From Tetmemena sp. SeJ-2015 (taxonomy: Eukaryota; Ciliophora; Spirotrichea; Sporadotrichida; Oxytrichidae): a stretch of 64,000 bases of DNA. A program made the position numbers and the translations under genes. Of the stretch, positions 13,609 to 22,431 are shown one piece after another; the first letter of the stretch is position 1, and each line of letters starts with the position of its first letter. The stretch spans positions 1 through 64,000 of the forward strand of contig JAJKFJ010022115.1 of NCBI GenBank assembly GCA_027382625.1, given 5' to 3'. The notes beneath the pieces are model-generated. The model saw only the letters and a program-made list of their open reading frames with translations, searched no databases and was not told the DNA's origin.

Positions 13609-14661
13609 TCAGAAACTTAGCAGCGTGTATAATTAATTAATTTTAGCGTGAACTATAAAGTACATATACAGGCCCATGAATAACACGAGAGGAAAGCACA
13701 TAATTATACACATAAAGCTAGAGTGGAATTTGCACTTTGTTTTGCAATCTCTAGGCGCATAAATATAATAATGAATTGATACATCATCACACCTCACAAA
13801 AATTAGAGGCCTGTAGTAATGCTTGTAGTTCTCAAACTTCTCACCACACACCCAGCACCAGTGGTAGTCACATCTTGTACAATGCAACAAAATTTTAAGT
13901 AAAATATTTTCTGATCTTATAAATGCATATGATTACAACCCATAGCCTTTTCAATAGGAACTTTACAGTTTGGGCATTAGTGAGCGCCAAATTCAAATGC
14001 CCAGCCTTTATAGAGATCATTTTAGAATTAATTGCAGGACTTATTGTTATGCCACAAAGACTTGCATGAATAACATATTTCGTTCTTACACTATGGTGGA
14101 ATTAAAATTCAATATAAAGTCTGCAATCAACTTTTATCAAGATATAGGAGCATTCAAAATAAAGGGCAAAATTTTAATTCTTAAATAAGCTCCATATTTA
14201 TTAGATCTTCTTGGTCAGAATGTTGGGAGCCTATATTACATTTTGGCAGTTAGGAGCTGGACAAAAGATTTTTTTGTTGTCTTTTGCGATGTCATGATTC
14301 AATTTGAACTAGTCGTATTTCTTTAAAAAATCTTCATTATCTCCTAAAATCTCTTTCAAAAAGTCCATTGTAATCTCCTGCCCACATCCAGCCTTCGCAC
14401 ATTTTAAGTGAAACTTCCCTGTTTTAAAAATAAAATATAGAATATTTGAGTCACCTCATATTTGTAGTACTCCTGTAAACTATTGAGGCAGAATTCATGA
14501 AGGCAAATTGGCACTGCGATGAAATCTTATGTTGGATGGTCTTCATAGCACACTTCACAAAACTTTGTATTGCCTCTAGTTGAATTTTTCCTAGAAGGGA
14601 CATTAAGAGTGAGCGAGGCCCTGGGTAAGAGTCTTTCTTGATCAGAATTTTTGTAGCTCAT
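13609..14661 (-). CDS. RING-between-RING (RBR) E3 ubiquitin ligase with C-terminal membrane segment
   Basis: Read on the minus strand from ATG 14661. A RING1-like cluster (CEVCYEDH, then PICLHEFC, then KCAKAGCGQEIT) is followed by an IBR-like stretch (CPAPNCQN, CKNEICYSCKSLWH) and RING2 (CPNCKVPIEKAMGCNHM joined to HCTRCDYHWCWVCGEKF). It ends with one hydrophobic helix (IIMCFPLVLFMGLYMYFIV) and stop TGA at 13609-13611. In RBR proteins the Cys after HCTRC-type motifs in RING2 carries ubiquitin; assignment of that residue here is inference. The RING2 domain is split by a 41-bp pointer-flanked IES (separate entry). Frame breaks near 14420, 14150 and 13790 imply further introns or IESs that I could not place exactly. 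It is tail-to-head with the phosphatase gene upstream. Confidence 0.82.
13887..13927. other. IES in the RBR gene, pointer AATGCA
   Basis: AATGCA occurs at 13881-13886 and 13922-13927. Deleting one copy plus the AT-rich DNA between (41 bp, not a multiple of three, no GT-AG) joins GCNHM to HCTRCDY in frame and recreates a canonical RING2 zinc-ligand pattern. Confidence 0.88.
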
Positions 14662-14812
14662 CTTTCCTTATGAGAAATAGTTAGGTAGTTAATTACTCAA
14701 ACTTATTATAATTAATAAGATTAAAAAGCACTCTCTTTATCTATCTTTGCTTTCTATCTTTTCATCATAAATAGTTAGAGTTTGCTTAATTTGTGGAAAA
14801 CTAAATTCTTCT

Positions 14813-16246
14813 TCATTAGAAATTTTTTACAGCAACAGATGGATCAATACCTGTTTGCTGCCTTACAAAGCCCTCTTTTTAATTTATAACAACTACCCTC
14901 TTTTTAAGTCTTCCTCCAGAGGCGTCTCTGATTTTCCTTCTTTCCTGACTCTTTGCATCGATCTCCAAAAGCATCTCAGCATGAATTGTGGGGATGTCTC
15001 TTTCAAGCTCACTTATAATTCTCTTAGCACATACATCGTAACATTTCTTATTCTTTGCCACAATGATTCCTTCTCTTATTGTAAAGTCAGTGCTAGTGGG
15101 ATCATAAATCTATATGCTTATTGACAAATTCAAATTTTACCAAGGGTCTTGAATGCGCGTCAGTGACTATTCCCATCTTAGCTTGAATGAGGGCTTCAGC
15201 CGCACACATGTCCCAAAACTTGAACCCTGGTACTAAGTTGATATAATAGTCAGCCTTTTAATCTAGAAGATAAACTATTTTGTTTCCTGAGCCAGCTACC
15301 TTAGCTGCATTGATTGGTCTTATAGCTTTTATTATCTAGTTCATGCAGTCTTAGTTCCTATTAAAAGAGCCACAGAACCAAACATTAAAGTCTTCATCTT
15401 CAATCGCATCATCAGTTGGGAAAGCCTTCAGTGGAGTTACTCTCTAAAGTCTTTTGAGCTTATCAGGAAACTTATCCTTCACAAATATTCCGCACTCAGG
15501 AGTCCCAAAGTAAGTACGCCCTTGATGATAGATCTCATTATAGAAAGGCTTGTGTATGATACCGATTCTAGGTCGATTATTGATTGCTACCCCTATCATG
15601 TGGGTGATATGATGCACATGCCCCTCTGTGAATCCTTTAGTTCCATCCAAAGGGTCAATCCAAATGACCATGTCATCTTCAAAGAATTCGTCTGGAAACT
15701 CGTAGAAGTTCCAATCAGCATCGGAGACTGCCTGACCAAAGATGCTCTCCATTTCTCTCAAGTAGTCTCTATAAGCCGCCTAATGAATCTTATAGTTTTC
15801 CAAGAGTATTTTCTGGGAGATGTGAGTCTTATCTATTTACTCTGGATAGATGTAAGGCCTATCTGTGGGGAAGATCTAAGAATATTGATCTTCCTCCCCT
15901 AAAAAAGGTATAAGATATATTCAAAGTCGTTTTACCAATTATAGTTGCTCTTGGATAAAGCTATCGAAGGTTATAGATGATTGACTTTTAAATTTTGACA
16001 TCTGCCTCAGTGAATACGTCTGCCGCCTCATGAACTAAAGTAAGCTTAAGAAGTAAGCCTTATATTTATTTTTCTGTTCTAACCTCCTTTGTGGACAACA
16101 GTGAACTCAGACTATTTTAAGCTGTCATGGATAACTTAATCTGCGCCTTCAAGCAGCTAAATGCAGGCCTATATTCATAAATACCTAACTCAAATACGAA
16201 CAGAAAAGAACTCGTTCAGTTTTATAACCCTTTTTATTAGCGGCAT
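14813..16246 (-). CDS. IMPase-superfamily phosphatase, 3'(2'),5'-bisphosphate nucleotidase (BPNT1)-like
   Basis: Probably hydrolyses PAP/PAPS-type 3'-phosphoadenosine nucleotides in sulfur metabolism, or a related inositol phosphate. The spliced minus-strand reading from ATG 16246 to TGA 14813 gives an IMPase fold with the metal motif TIIGEED (after the intron at about 15946-15909), the signature WIDPLDGTKGFTEG at about 15655, and the C-terminal motif GFKFWDMCAAEALIQAKMG at about 15220. GIV near the end is preceded by FIYDPTSTD after a 16-nt intron. Four introns (33, 49, 38 and 16 nt; all GT-AG) restore one open frame. The N-terminal block AACIQLLEGADQVIHD fits the family's first helix. Paralogue level (BPNT1 versus other family members) is not settled. 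TAG/TAA are Gln throughout and the gene is otherwise intact. Confidence 0.85.
15110..15125 (-). other. 16-nt intron (or ATTT-flanked mini IES) in the phosphatase gene
   Basis: The minus-strand segment GTCAATAAGCATATAG begins GT and ends AG. Its removal joins KFEF to IYDPTSTDFTIREG in frame and removes a TGA. It is also flanked by ATTT on both sides, so an IES with a 4-bp pointer would give the identical product. Sequence alone cannot decide. Confidence 0.7.
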
Positions 16247-16324
16247 AATTTTAACCAAATTTAATTTCGTTCAGATTTAACTATATGGAAGTTTTTTTTT
16301 AATAAAGTAATTAAGAAATTAGAA

Positions 16325-17906
16325 ATGAGAATTGTTTTGCTTGCGCTTTTCTTTTACTTATCCCAATGTAAAAAAATACATTTATCCTTACGATGGTTAA
16401 AGACAGTTTTGCAGTTCATCCTGACAATGAGAAATACATAATTAAGGAGTGTAAGCATGCGTGGACTTTCCAATTTGAAAAGATGGCTCCTAAAGCAAGA
16501 AAAAGATTTTCAGTTTGTAATGAGCACGAGGGAAATACTTGTTGCCTTCATAGAGATGTCAAAACGTTGCATTAAATTCTAAATGAAACCTTTTACGAAG
16601 GTCATTCTATAAATCCCTAGTGTCAAGAATAATTAATTTTAAATTAGAAGCAACAGAAAAGATCTACTGCTCCATTTGTGATGGAGATATTGTAAGATCT
16701 ACTAATTAGTAATTACGGAGATAGGGTATTAGAAGAAGAAAGGACTCTGCTATGAAGTTTGCGAGACATGGTTTGATTTGTGTCACTCAGAACATTTTGT
16801 ATTCAAGATTTAAATACTGAAGTTTTAAAATTCAGAGCACCGACGCATAGCACGGTCGTTTTCTGACAGTTTGGTATCCATTGTGTGGGTGAGGATTAAA
16901 AGAGCAAGGATATGGCGCCGAAGCCTGGGAAGTGTTGAGCTGCTCCACTAGAGTATCAAGTAGTGGTTCCACTCACCTCTCTAACCTGTAGCGTGGAGGA
17001 GAATTAGGCAAACATCATCAGGTGACAGTCGAATGCAGACGCTACGGAAAGGATGCTTCGGTCGAAGCTCCGGTTTTTTTTTCCCCTTTTTTATTTTTTT
17101 TTGATGGTCGAAAAACCCGGGGGTTTTTCCTAAAGTTGAGGGGGGTCACTTTTTTAATACCCCTATTCGGCGGGGTAGGTTTTTGTGCGAATAAGTGCGT
17201 AAAGCAAATCGTTGACGCAGGGGCCTATTTTATTTATCCGGGGCCCTTTTCCCTTTTTCCTTTAATTATTGTAATTCAAGCTGACGGTAGTAATATGTTA
17301 GCTTTTGCCAAGGAAGATAGCAATGAGAGATCTTTAATGCTGACAGATATGGTGAGTGACGCTGAGGAATTTTGCATAAGGATGGGCTTCCCAGTTTATG
17401 ATCCTCCCTTTTGCTATAATGGGTTCCCCACGGCTTTGAAGATTAACTTGGGAGAAAGGAAACCATCAGGAAGTCCGAATCATCCCAAGAATAAAGGAAC
17501 TGTTGGATGGAGTTTTGGGCAAGTTCTGAGATTCTTTCTCTTAAACACTAAGGCTATTGGGACTTTCTTATTCTATGTAGGAATTATTCTGGCTGTGATT
17601 TTTATTCTGCACGAATTTAACAGGTGGTAGACAAGGCTTAGAGATGAAAGAAGTTCAATTATTATTAAAATTGAAAAAAAATTATCGTTCTGCTTTGATG
17701 TAGATAGCAAAATTGAGAAAAAGAATAAGATAAAAGAGCAAAGAAGAGAAGAGCTTTTGGATCAACTCAAGAGACTTAGGGAAGATGAGTAAATTATTCA
17801 AGCAGAAGAAATGTCGTAGAGTATATAACAAAAAATGTAATAAACTGGGATTCTTATCCTGTAAAATAATAACTAAAAGGCTGATAAGTAGGATAAATTA
17901 GATTGA
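16325..17906 (+). CDS. Signal-peptide, Cys-rich single-pass membrane protein, folate-receptor-like pattern
   Basis: Starts with a signal peptide (MRIVLLALFFYLSQ) cut by an intron beginning at 16378. The ectodomain has a Cys pattern NTCCLHRD, KIYCSICDGD, GLCYEVCETWFDLCHSEHF, then DGSNML and DAEEFC, which resembles the CC/CxxxCxxWxxxC pattern of folate-receptor-like domains. After a membrane helix (IGTFLFYVGIILAVIFIL, about 17555-17610) there is a charged coiled-coil tail ending at TGA 17904-17906. TAG and TAA read as Gln in the tail. Three IESs interrupt the ectodomain (16630-16649, 16690-16723, 16802-17273), the last containing a GC-rich element. One extra A near 16740 is needed to be an error for the frame to close perfectly. 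Ligand unknown; the family match is by pattern only. Confidence 0.65.
16630..16649. other. IES, pointer AGAA
   Basis: AGAA at 16626-16629 and 16646-16649 flank an AT-only-like core. Removing 20 bp joins PQCQE to ATEKIYCSIC in frame. Confidence 0.75.
16690..16723. other. IES, pointer GGAGATA
   Basis: GGAGATA occurs at 16683-16689 and 16717-16723. Removing 34 bp joins CDGD to RVLEEE. The downstream frame then needs one A fewer in the run at about 16737-16742 to enter GLCYEVCETWF, which I read as a probable sequencing indel. Confidence 0.6.
16802..17273. other. Large IES containing the GC-rich element, pointer TTGTA
   Basis: TTGTA at 16797-16801 and 17269-17273. Removing 472 bp joins CHSEHFV to IQADGSNMLAFAKED exactly in frame. 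The insert is mostly a GC-rich repeat copy, in strong contrast to the AT-rich small IESs. Confidence 0.82.
16830..17268 (+). mobile_element. GC-rich SINE-like element, copy 1
   Basis: Aligns over about 440-500 bp with the reverse complement of 20620-21150. Shared blocks include AAAATTCAG at the left, GGTATCCATT-like, GAGCTGCTC, GTGGTTCCCACTCACC-like, CAGACGCTACGG, ATCCCTATTCGG and a right end of CCCTTTAATT-like units. No ORF of its own is convincing, so it is non-autonomous. This copy shows longer homopolymer runs than copy 2 (for example T, C, G runs at 17070-17150), suggesting either decay or base-calling error. The run of short CCCTTTAATTC-like units at one end resembles a SINE tail. Confidence 0.7.
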
Positions 17907-17979
17907 TGTATTTTTAATTTAATTATTATGTTGGATGCTAAATTGGAGGGTAATTTTAATGAATAAAATTTATAGTGAA

Positions 17980-20900
17980 ATGACAGAGTAGAGATCCAGC
18001 ATTTAAGTTGCAATTAGAATTAGGCCTCTTCTTGAGCAAGAGAAATAGCAAGGCCATATTCATAATTATAAAAAAAAATTATTGGCCATATCAGTAGCTC
18101 TATGACAACGATAGGAAATCAAGAGATAAGGTATAAATCAATTATTTTGATTGAATCTTTCAGGATAAAGAACAAAGTAGAGGATGGCTACAGTAGAACC
18201 ATAGAAGGCTATTACAGGTTCGATAAAGTTTTCAATGGCTCCAGCAATTAAAGAGACGTTTATGAAGAATTGAAATTGGGTAGCATGGTTCGAAATGTCC
18301 TTGATGTACTCAAATTTTTAGATTATAATTTTTCTAGGGCTATCATTCTACTATCTTTGCTTATGGTCAAACAGGATCTGGAAAAACCTACACTATGGAA
18401 GGGTATGACTACATATTGAAAAGTTAGAAATCCAATTTGTATGTGCCTATGGTAAACCCAGACACTAAGCAAAATCTTGGAGTGGTTCCTCGAGTCATTG
18501 AAGATATGTTTGTTTAAGCACAGTAGAAATCTGATGAAAAGCATATAACCTTAATTTCATTTAACTTATATCACCATCTTTTGCTCATTTCTTCAAATCT
18601 ATAATGAGAAGGTGTTCGACTTGTTGAATGACTCTCACTCTGTTTCGGCTAACAAAGATAATCAAGGCTTGAGAATCTTAGAATTTAATTTACCTTTTAT
18701 CCGCTGGAGTAAGCAAGATCAATTTCAAGTAGAGAATCTGTACGTTTTTGAATGCGAGAGCTCTCAGCAAATGCTAGAACTCTATCATTATGGAATCCGT
18801 AATCGAATTATCGCATCTCATAATCTGAATTAAACTTCCTCGCGCTCTCATTGCATATTCACAATCACAGTAGAGACTATAAATAAGAATAACTTCAAGG
18901 AGGTGGCAGTTAGCAAGCTGTAGCTTGTAGATCTTGCAGGATCTGAGAAAAGTGACTCCACAGGCATAACCAATAAACAGAAGCAACATCACAAGGAAAG
19001 CATTGGAATCAATAAGAGTTTATTTGCACTAAGAAAGGTTATCAAGGCGCTCTCAGAATAATCTAAGGGTCCTTCAGTTCCCAAATTATAGAATGATGAA
19101 GACTAGCAGTCACAGCCAGGTTAGCAAAACTCTTAAGGGCAAGTGAATTATGTACCTTATAGAGATTCCAAACTGACATGTCTTCTAAAGTAAAGTCTTG
19201 GTGGCAATTCCTTCACAGTAATGATTGCATGTTTGAGTCCATCTGACGAGTATTTTGACGAGAACATGAGTACTTTAAAATATGCAAACTAAGCCTCTAA
19301 GATTAAGAACAGGCCAATCGTAAATATCGATGAAAAGATTTTGATGATAAGAAGCCTTAAAGAGTAGGTAAGATAACTGTAGCATGAATTGCACAACGCC
19401 AACGAGCACATTCATTTCTTGAGTAAAATGTAAAACTTAGAGCCTCAAAAGTTTGGAATAAACTTATTCTATGAAGATCCATTATCTTAGTAAGAAATTT
19501 AAGTGCAGCAGGATGTTGGTCCTTGATAAATGCAATCAAAAAAAGAATCCTCAAATCTTAATAATCTGACGATCGTTGCTCAAGAGTAGTAGCCTTACAA
19601 GAGTAATAGTGTGAAGGAATTAGACATTTCTCCGACTCCTAAAAATGGGGAGCAGTCATTCACCCTAGAAACCATTCTTTAAAACCTAGGCATCGATATG
19701 AAAAATGTAAGTATTAATCTATTGACCCTGACTATATTAGAGTGTGAACGAGCATTTAATTCAGTCAATCAGCAAAGTTACAGAGCTTTTAAAATCAAAT
19801 AACTAACTAAGAGATGTAATTGACAGGCAGCAAAAAGATAAGGAAGATTTGGAGCAAAGACTCTTTAACACCACTATTGAGAACGATAAACTTATCAAAA
19901 GAATAGATGAGCTTGAAAAGAATTCATAAAATGTGACTCCTTCTAATGCTAATACTTTCAAGATAAATCCGTAACTCAACTTGACCACTCAGTCCTCTTA
20001 TCATTTACCAAAAATTTAAAACCACCATTCTTCAATGTCTAATTTCTAAGGCTTTAGTAAAGGATCAAACTTCTCCTCAAGGGCCCTTGGATCTTCAGCA
20101 AATTAGGATGAATCCATAACTTAGTAGAATAGCATGCAAGAGTTAAATCATATTCAAATGGATTTATTTTAAAGAGTCAGGTTTCAGATCTGCTTTTACT
20201 CCTTAAATGTTCTCGGAAGATAAAGCCTCCTAGTCTTTTGAGGAATTGTTTGTGAATTATATTTTATGAAGATGAAGAAACTGGAAGGGCGCAACCAGTT
20301 TTTAGAATCTCAAAACTAGCAGCTTTTGATAGACTTGAACAACCTTGGAAATATGGACTCTAAGAAATAATTCGTTTCTCATCCTGTAATGGGCAATCAT
20401 AAACTTATAGGGGCCTCTCAGACTCAAATCATACATTCATAGGCGAGTTCCATAAGAAAAGCAAACAACACCCTCATTCTCCCCGATTTTAGTTCGGCCC
20501 CGAAAGTTCAAGGTGGAGGTATTAAGAAATTGGCTGGCTCGAGAAGCTCCGCTTAGCTACTCGGAAGTTCAGAATCAGCAAGCAAGCAGCAGAGGCTATC
20601 AAGAAATTCCAATAATAATTAAAGGGGAATTAAAGGGAATTAAAGGGCCCCCGGCATAAATAAGATAGGCCGTGACGTCAATGATATTGCTGTGACGCAC
20701 TTATCTGACGCGCACAAACCTACCAGCCGAATAGGGATATTAAACACGTGGCACCCCCGCCACCTCACACTCTAAGCAGAAGCCCCGGCTTCTGCAGACC
20801 ATCCAAAAAAACCTAAAAGGAGAAAAAAAATCCGGTAGCTTCGGACCGGGAGCAAGTCGCTGCTCCGTAGCGTCTGGCTTCGCTGTCCAGCTGCATGACT

Positions 20901-21342
20901 GAGTGTTTGCCCATAGATCTCGTCCCTCCACGCCTACAAGGATTAGGAGGGTGAGTGGGAACCACTCACCTTTGATTATCTCTCCAGTGAGCAGCTCACC
21001 ACCTTCCCCAGGGCTTCGGCTGCCATTATCCCTTGCCTCTTTTAAGCACTCACCCACCAGCCAATGGATTACCAAACCAGAAAGCCTTCAGGGAAAGGGC
21101 GACCGGTGCCTAGTGCCGGTCGTGTGCCTCCTGAATTTTAACTTTCTAATTTAATAATAAGAAATTCCAATATTGAGCAGAATGAGGAAATGAAAGATAA
21201 CTACATTAATGGGATGGACAAAAGTCTGAAAGCTAGGTTGAAAAATTCATCCAGCGTCAGGAATATTGGAATAGTAAATGAGCAATAAATTTAATCAAGC
21301 AAAGTTATTAAGAGAACTTTTACAATTTCTTTTTTAAACTGA
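17980..21342 (+). CDS. Kinesin motor protein
   Basis: Microtubule motor ATPase. Start ATG 17980; the N-terminal motor begins [13 protein letters not shown]. After removing one IES and two introns the frame runs [20 protein letters not shown] and into the P-loop [16 protein letters not shown] (about 18355). It continues with [12 protein letters not shown] (about 18590), switch [17 protein letters not shown] (about 18830), switch [11 protein letters not shown] (about 18930), and [16 protein letters not shown] (about 19160). A neck/coiled coil follows from about 19330 and a Gln/Ser-rich tail to TGA 21340-21342. Introns: 18131-18163, 18306-18337, 19707-19740. IESs: 18060-18091, 18551-18575, 19508-19534 and the 558-bp element-bearing 20615-21172. 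A further unexplained frame change lies near 20180-20290. The motor is N-terminal. Subfamily cannot be named from sequence alone. Confidence 0.93.
18060..18091. other. IES in the kinesin gene, pointer GGCCATAT
   Basis: GGCCATAT is repeated at 18052-18059 and 18084-18091. Removing 32 bp takes the reading past a premature TGA and joins EKQQGHI to [12 protein letters not shown], which leads in frame into the motor core. Confidence 0.9.
18551..18575. other. IES in the kinesin motor, pointer ACC
   Basis: ACC at 18548-18550 and 18573-18575. The 25-bp segment has no GT-AG ends and shifts the frame. Its removal gives [20 protein letters not shown], matching the conserved kinesin strand before loop 8. 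Confidence 0.88.
19508..19534. other. IES after the motor domain, pointer TGCA
   Basis: TGCA at 19504-19507 and 19531-19534. The 27-bp segment keeps the frame but contains an in-frame TGA; removal joins QEIQV to [11 protein letters not shown]. It is less AT-rich than the others, so support is moderate. Confidence 0.6.
20615..21172. other. Large IES containing the GC-rich element, 14-bp flanking repeat
   Basis: AAGAAATTCCAATA is present at 20601-20614 and 21159-21172. Removing 558 bp joins QQRLSRNSN to [17 protein letters not shown] exactly in frame. The 14-bp repeat could be a pointer, a target-site duplication, or both. Confidence 0.88.
20635..21150 (-). mobile_element. GC-rich SINE-like element, copy 2 (inverted relative to copy 1)
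   Basis: Reverse complement of the element at 16830-17268. Left end here has two to three GGGAATTAAA-type units directly after the 14-bp repeat; the interior is GC-rich with a perfect short hairpin, GGTGAGTGG / CCACTCACC around 20952-20972. No long ORF with coding character. A 14-bp flanking duplication plus a short-unit tail are typical of LINE-mobilised SINEs; a tRNA-like Pol III head is not clear. Confidence 0.72.
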
Positions 21343-21482
21343 GCCCTTTAATACAAACATTGAGCAAAGAAAAATGCAAATGACAAAGGCCTATCTATAA
21401 TACTTGAAATGATAGAGAGTTAAATTAATGGTGAAGATTTAATGTTCTTAAGAAATTAATTAAATTATTCTTATATCTAAAC

Positions 21483-22319
21483 TCAAAGGTCATCAGGCTG
21501 GAGCTGGAGCGAAGGCAAGTTAGGTTTTTAAATTTAAGCCCAATCCTCGTTACTGACTCCAAACTGTCCGTTTTCATCCATGTATCCAAGTTCTTTTAGT
21601 AGATGATCCACAAACTCCATGAAAGGGGGATCTAAGGCCATCTACTTCCACAGTCTCTTCTTTCTGTGTTTGGCTCCATCTATCTCTCTGATAACTTGCT
21701 TAAGTTTAGAATGAGAGAGGTAACTTCTTAATTTTTCGTTCTCGAGAGCTCTCTTTATTTTATCATTAAGAGAAATTAATCATGAAGGTTAAGCATTAAT
21801 TTTGCTTTCATGAACTATAACATCACTTTCATCTAGCATGAGATCCCTCGTATTTACAAAAGGTGGTTAGACAGCTCTCTGATTATCTACTAAGTTGCTT
21901 TACTATTCTTGAGTCTGTATTTGCTATTCTTGAATGACTTGATTTTCTTAGGCTTGAGAAACAGGCTGAACTACTTCGACTACTTGAAGCTAAGGAATAA
22001 TTTGTTGCTCCAGTTTTGGTTGTTGAGGTAGAGTACTTTGTACTGAGGCGAGCTTGGCTGCTGCCTTTTCAGCAGCTTTCTTGGCCTTGAGCTTATCACA
22101 GAATATATCAGCCTCTTGATCTCTCTTGTGGAGTTAGAAGCATTCCTTTTAGCAGTATTTTGCAAAGCAGTTTGGGCAGCGATATTTTCCTGCCTTCTCA
22201 GGGTCTTAGCAGATCTCGCATAGATCTACTACAATCTTCTAAGGCACTTGCAAAGGCTCTTCAGCATTTGTGGGAGGTACTTCAGTGTTAACTTTATCAG
22301 CTATTGTAACTTGGTCCAT
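21483..22319 (-). CDS. HIT-type zinc finger protein, ZNHIT3-like
   Basis: Minus strand from ATG 22319 to TGA 21483. Near residue 35 there is a HIT zinc finger (CEICQDPEKAGKYRCPNCFA, then KYCQKECFQLH). A Gln-rich linker follows, with many TAG/TAA codons. The C-terminal helical domain (LRSYLSHSKLKQVIREID ... DPPFMEFVDHLL) matches the ZNHIT3/Hit1 C-terminus, which partners NUFIP in box C/D snoRNP assembly. A 30-bp IES sits between the linker and the C-terminal domain; without its removal the frame meets TGA. Length of about 265 residues is longer than human ZNHIT3, due to the Gln-rich linker. Function by family; partner inferred. Confidence 0.85.
21770..21799. other. IES in the ZNHIT3-like gene, pointer CATTAA
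   Basis: CATTAA at 21764-21769 and 21794-21799 (TTAATG on the coding strand). Removing 30 bp keeps the frame, deletes an in-frame TGA and joins HESKIN to DKIKRALENEKL. Confidence 0.88.
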
Positions 22320-22431
22320 TACTTACTTACTCAAATAATTTAATATAGATTATAATCTATTTCATCAACTGTGATGATTATTCATATCCAAAAGTTTATT
22401 ATATAAATAAAATCATTAACAATAATTAAAC

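Noticed and set aside
17022..17280. Open frame across the GC-rich element as a protein domain
   Set aside because: It is the repeat element read through; its codons do not match those of the second copy and the pointer join skips it.
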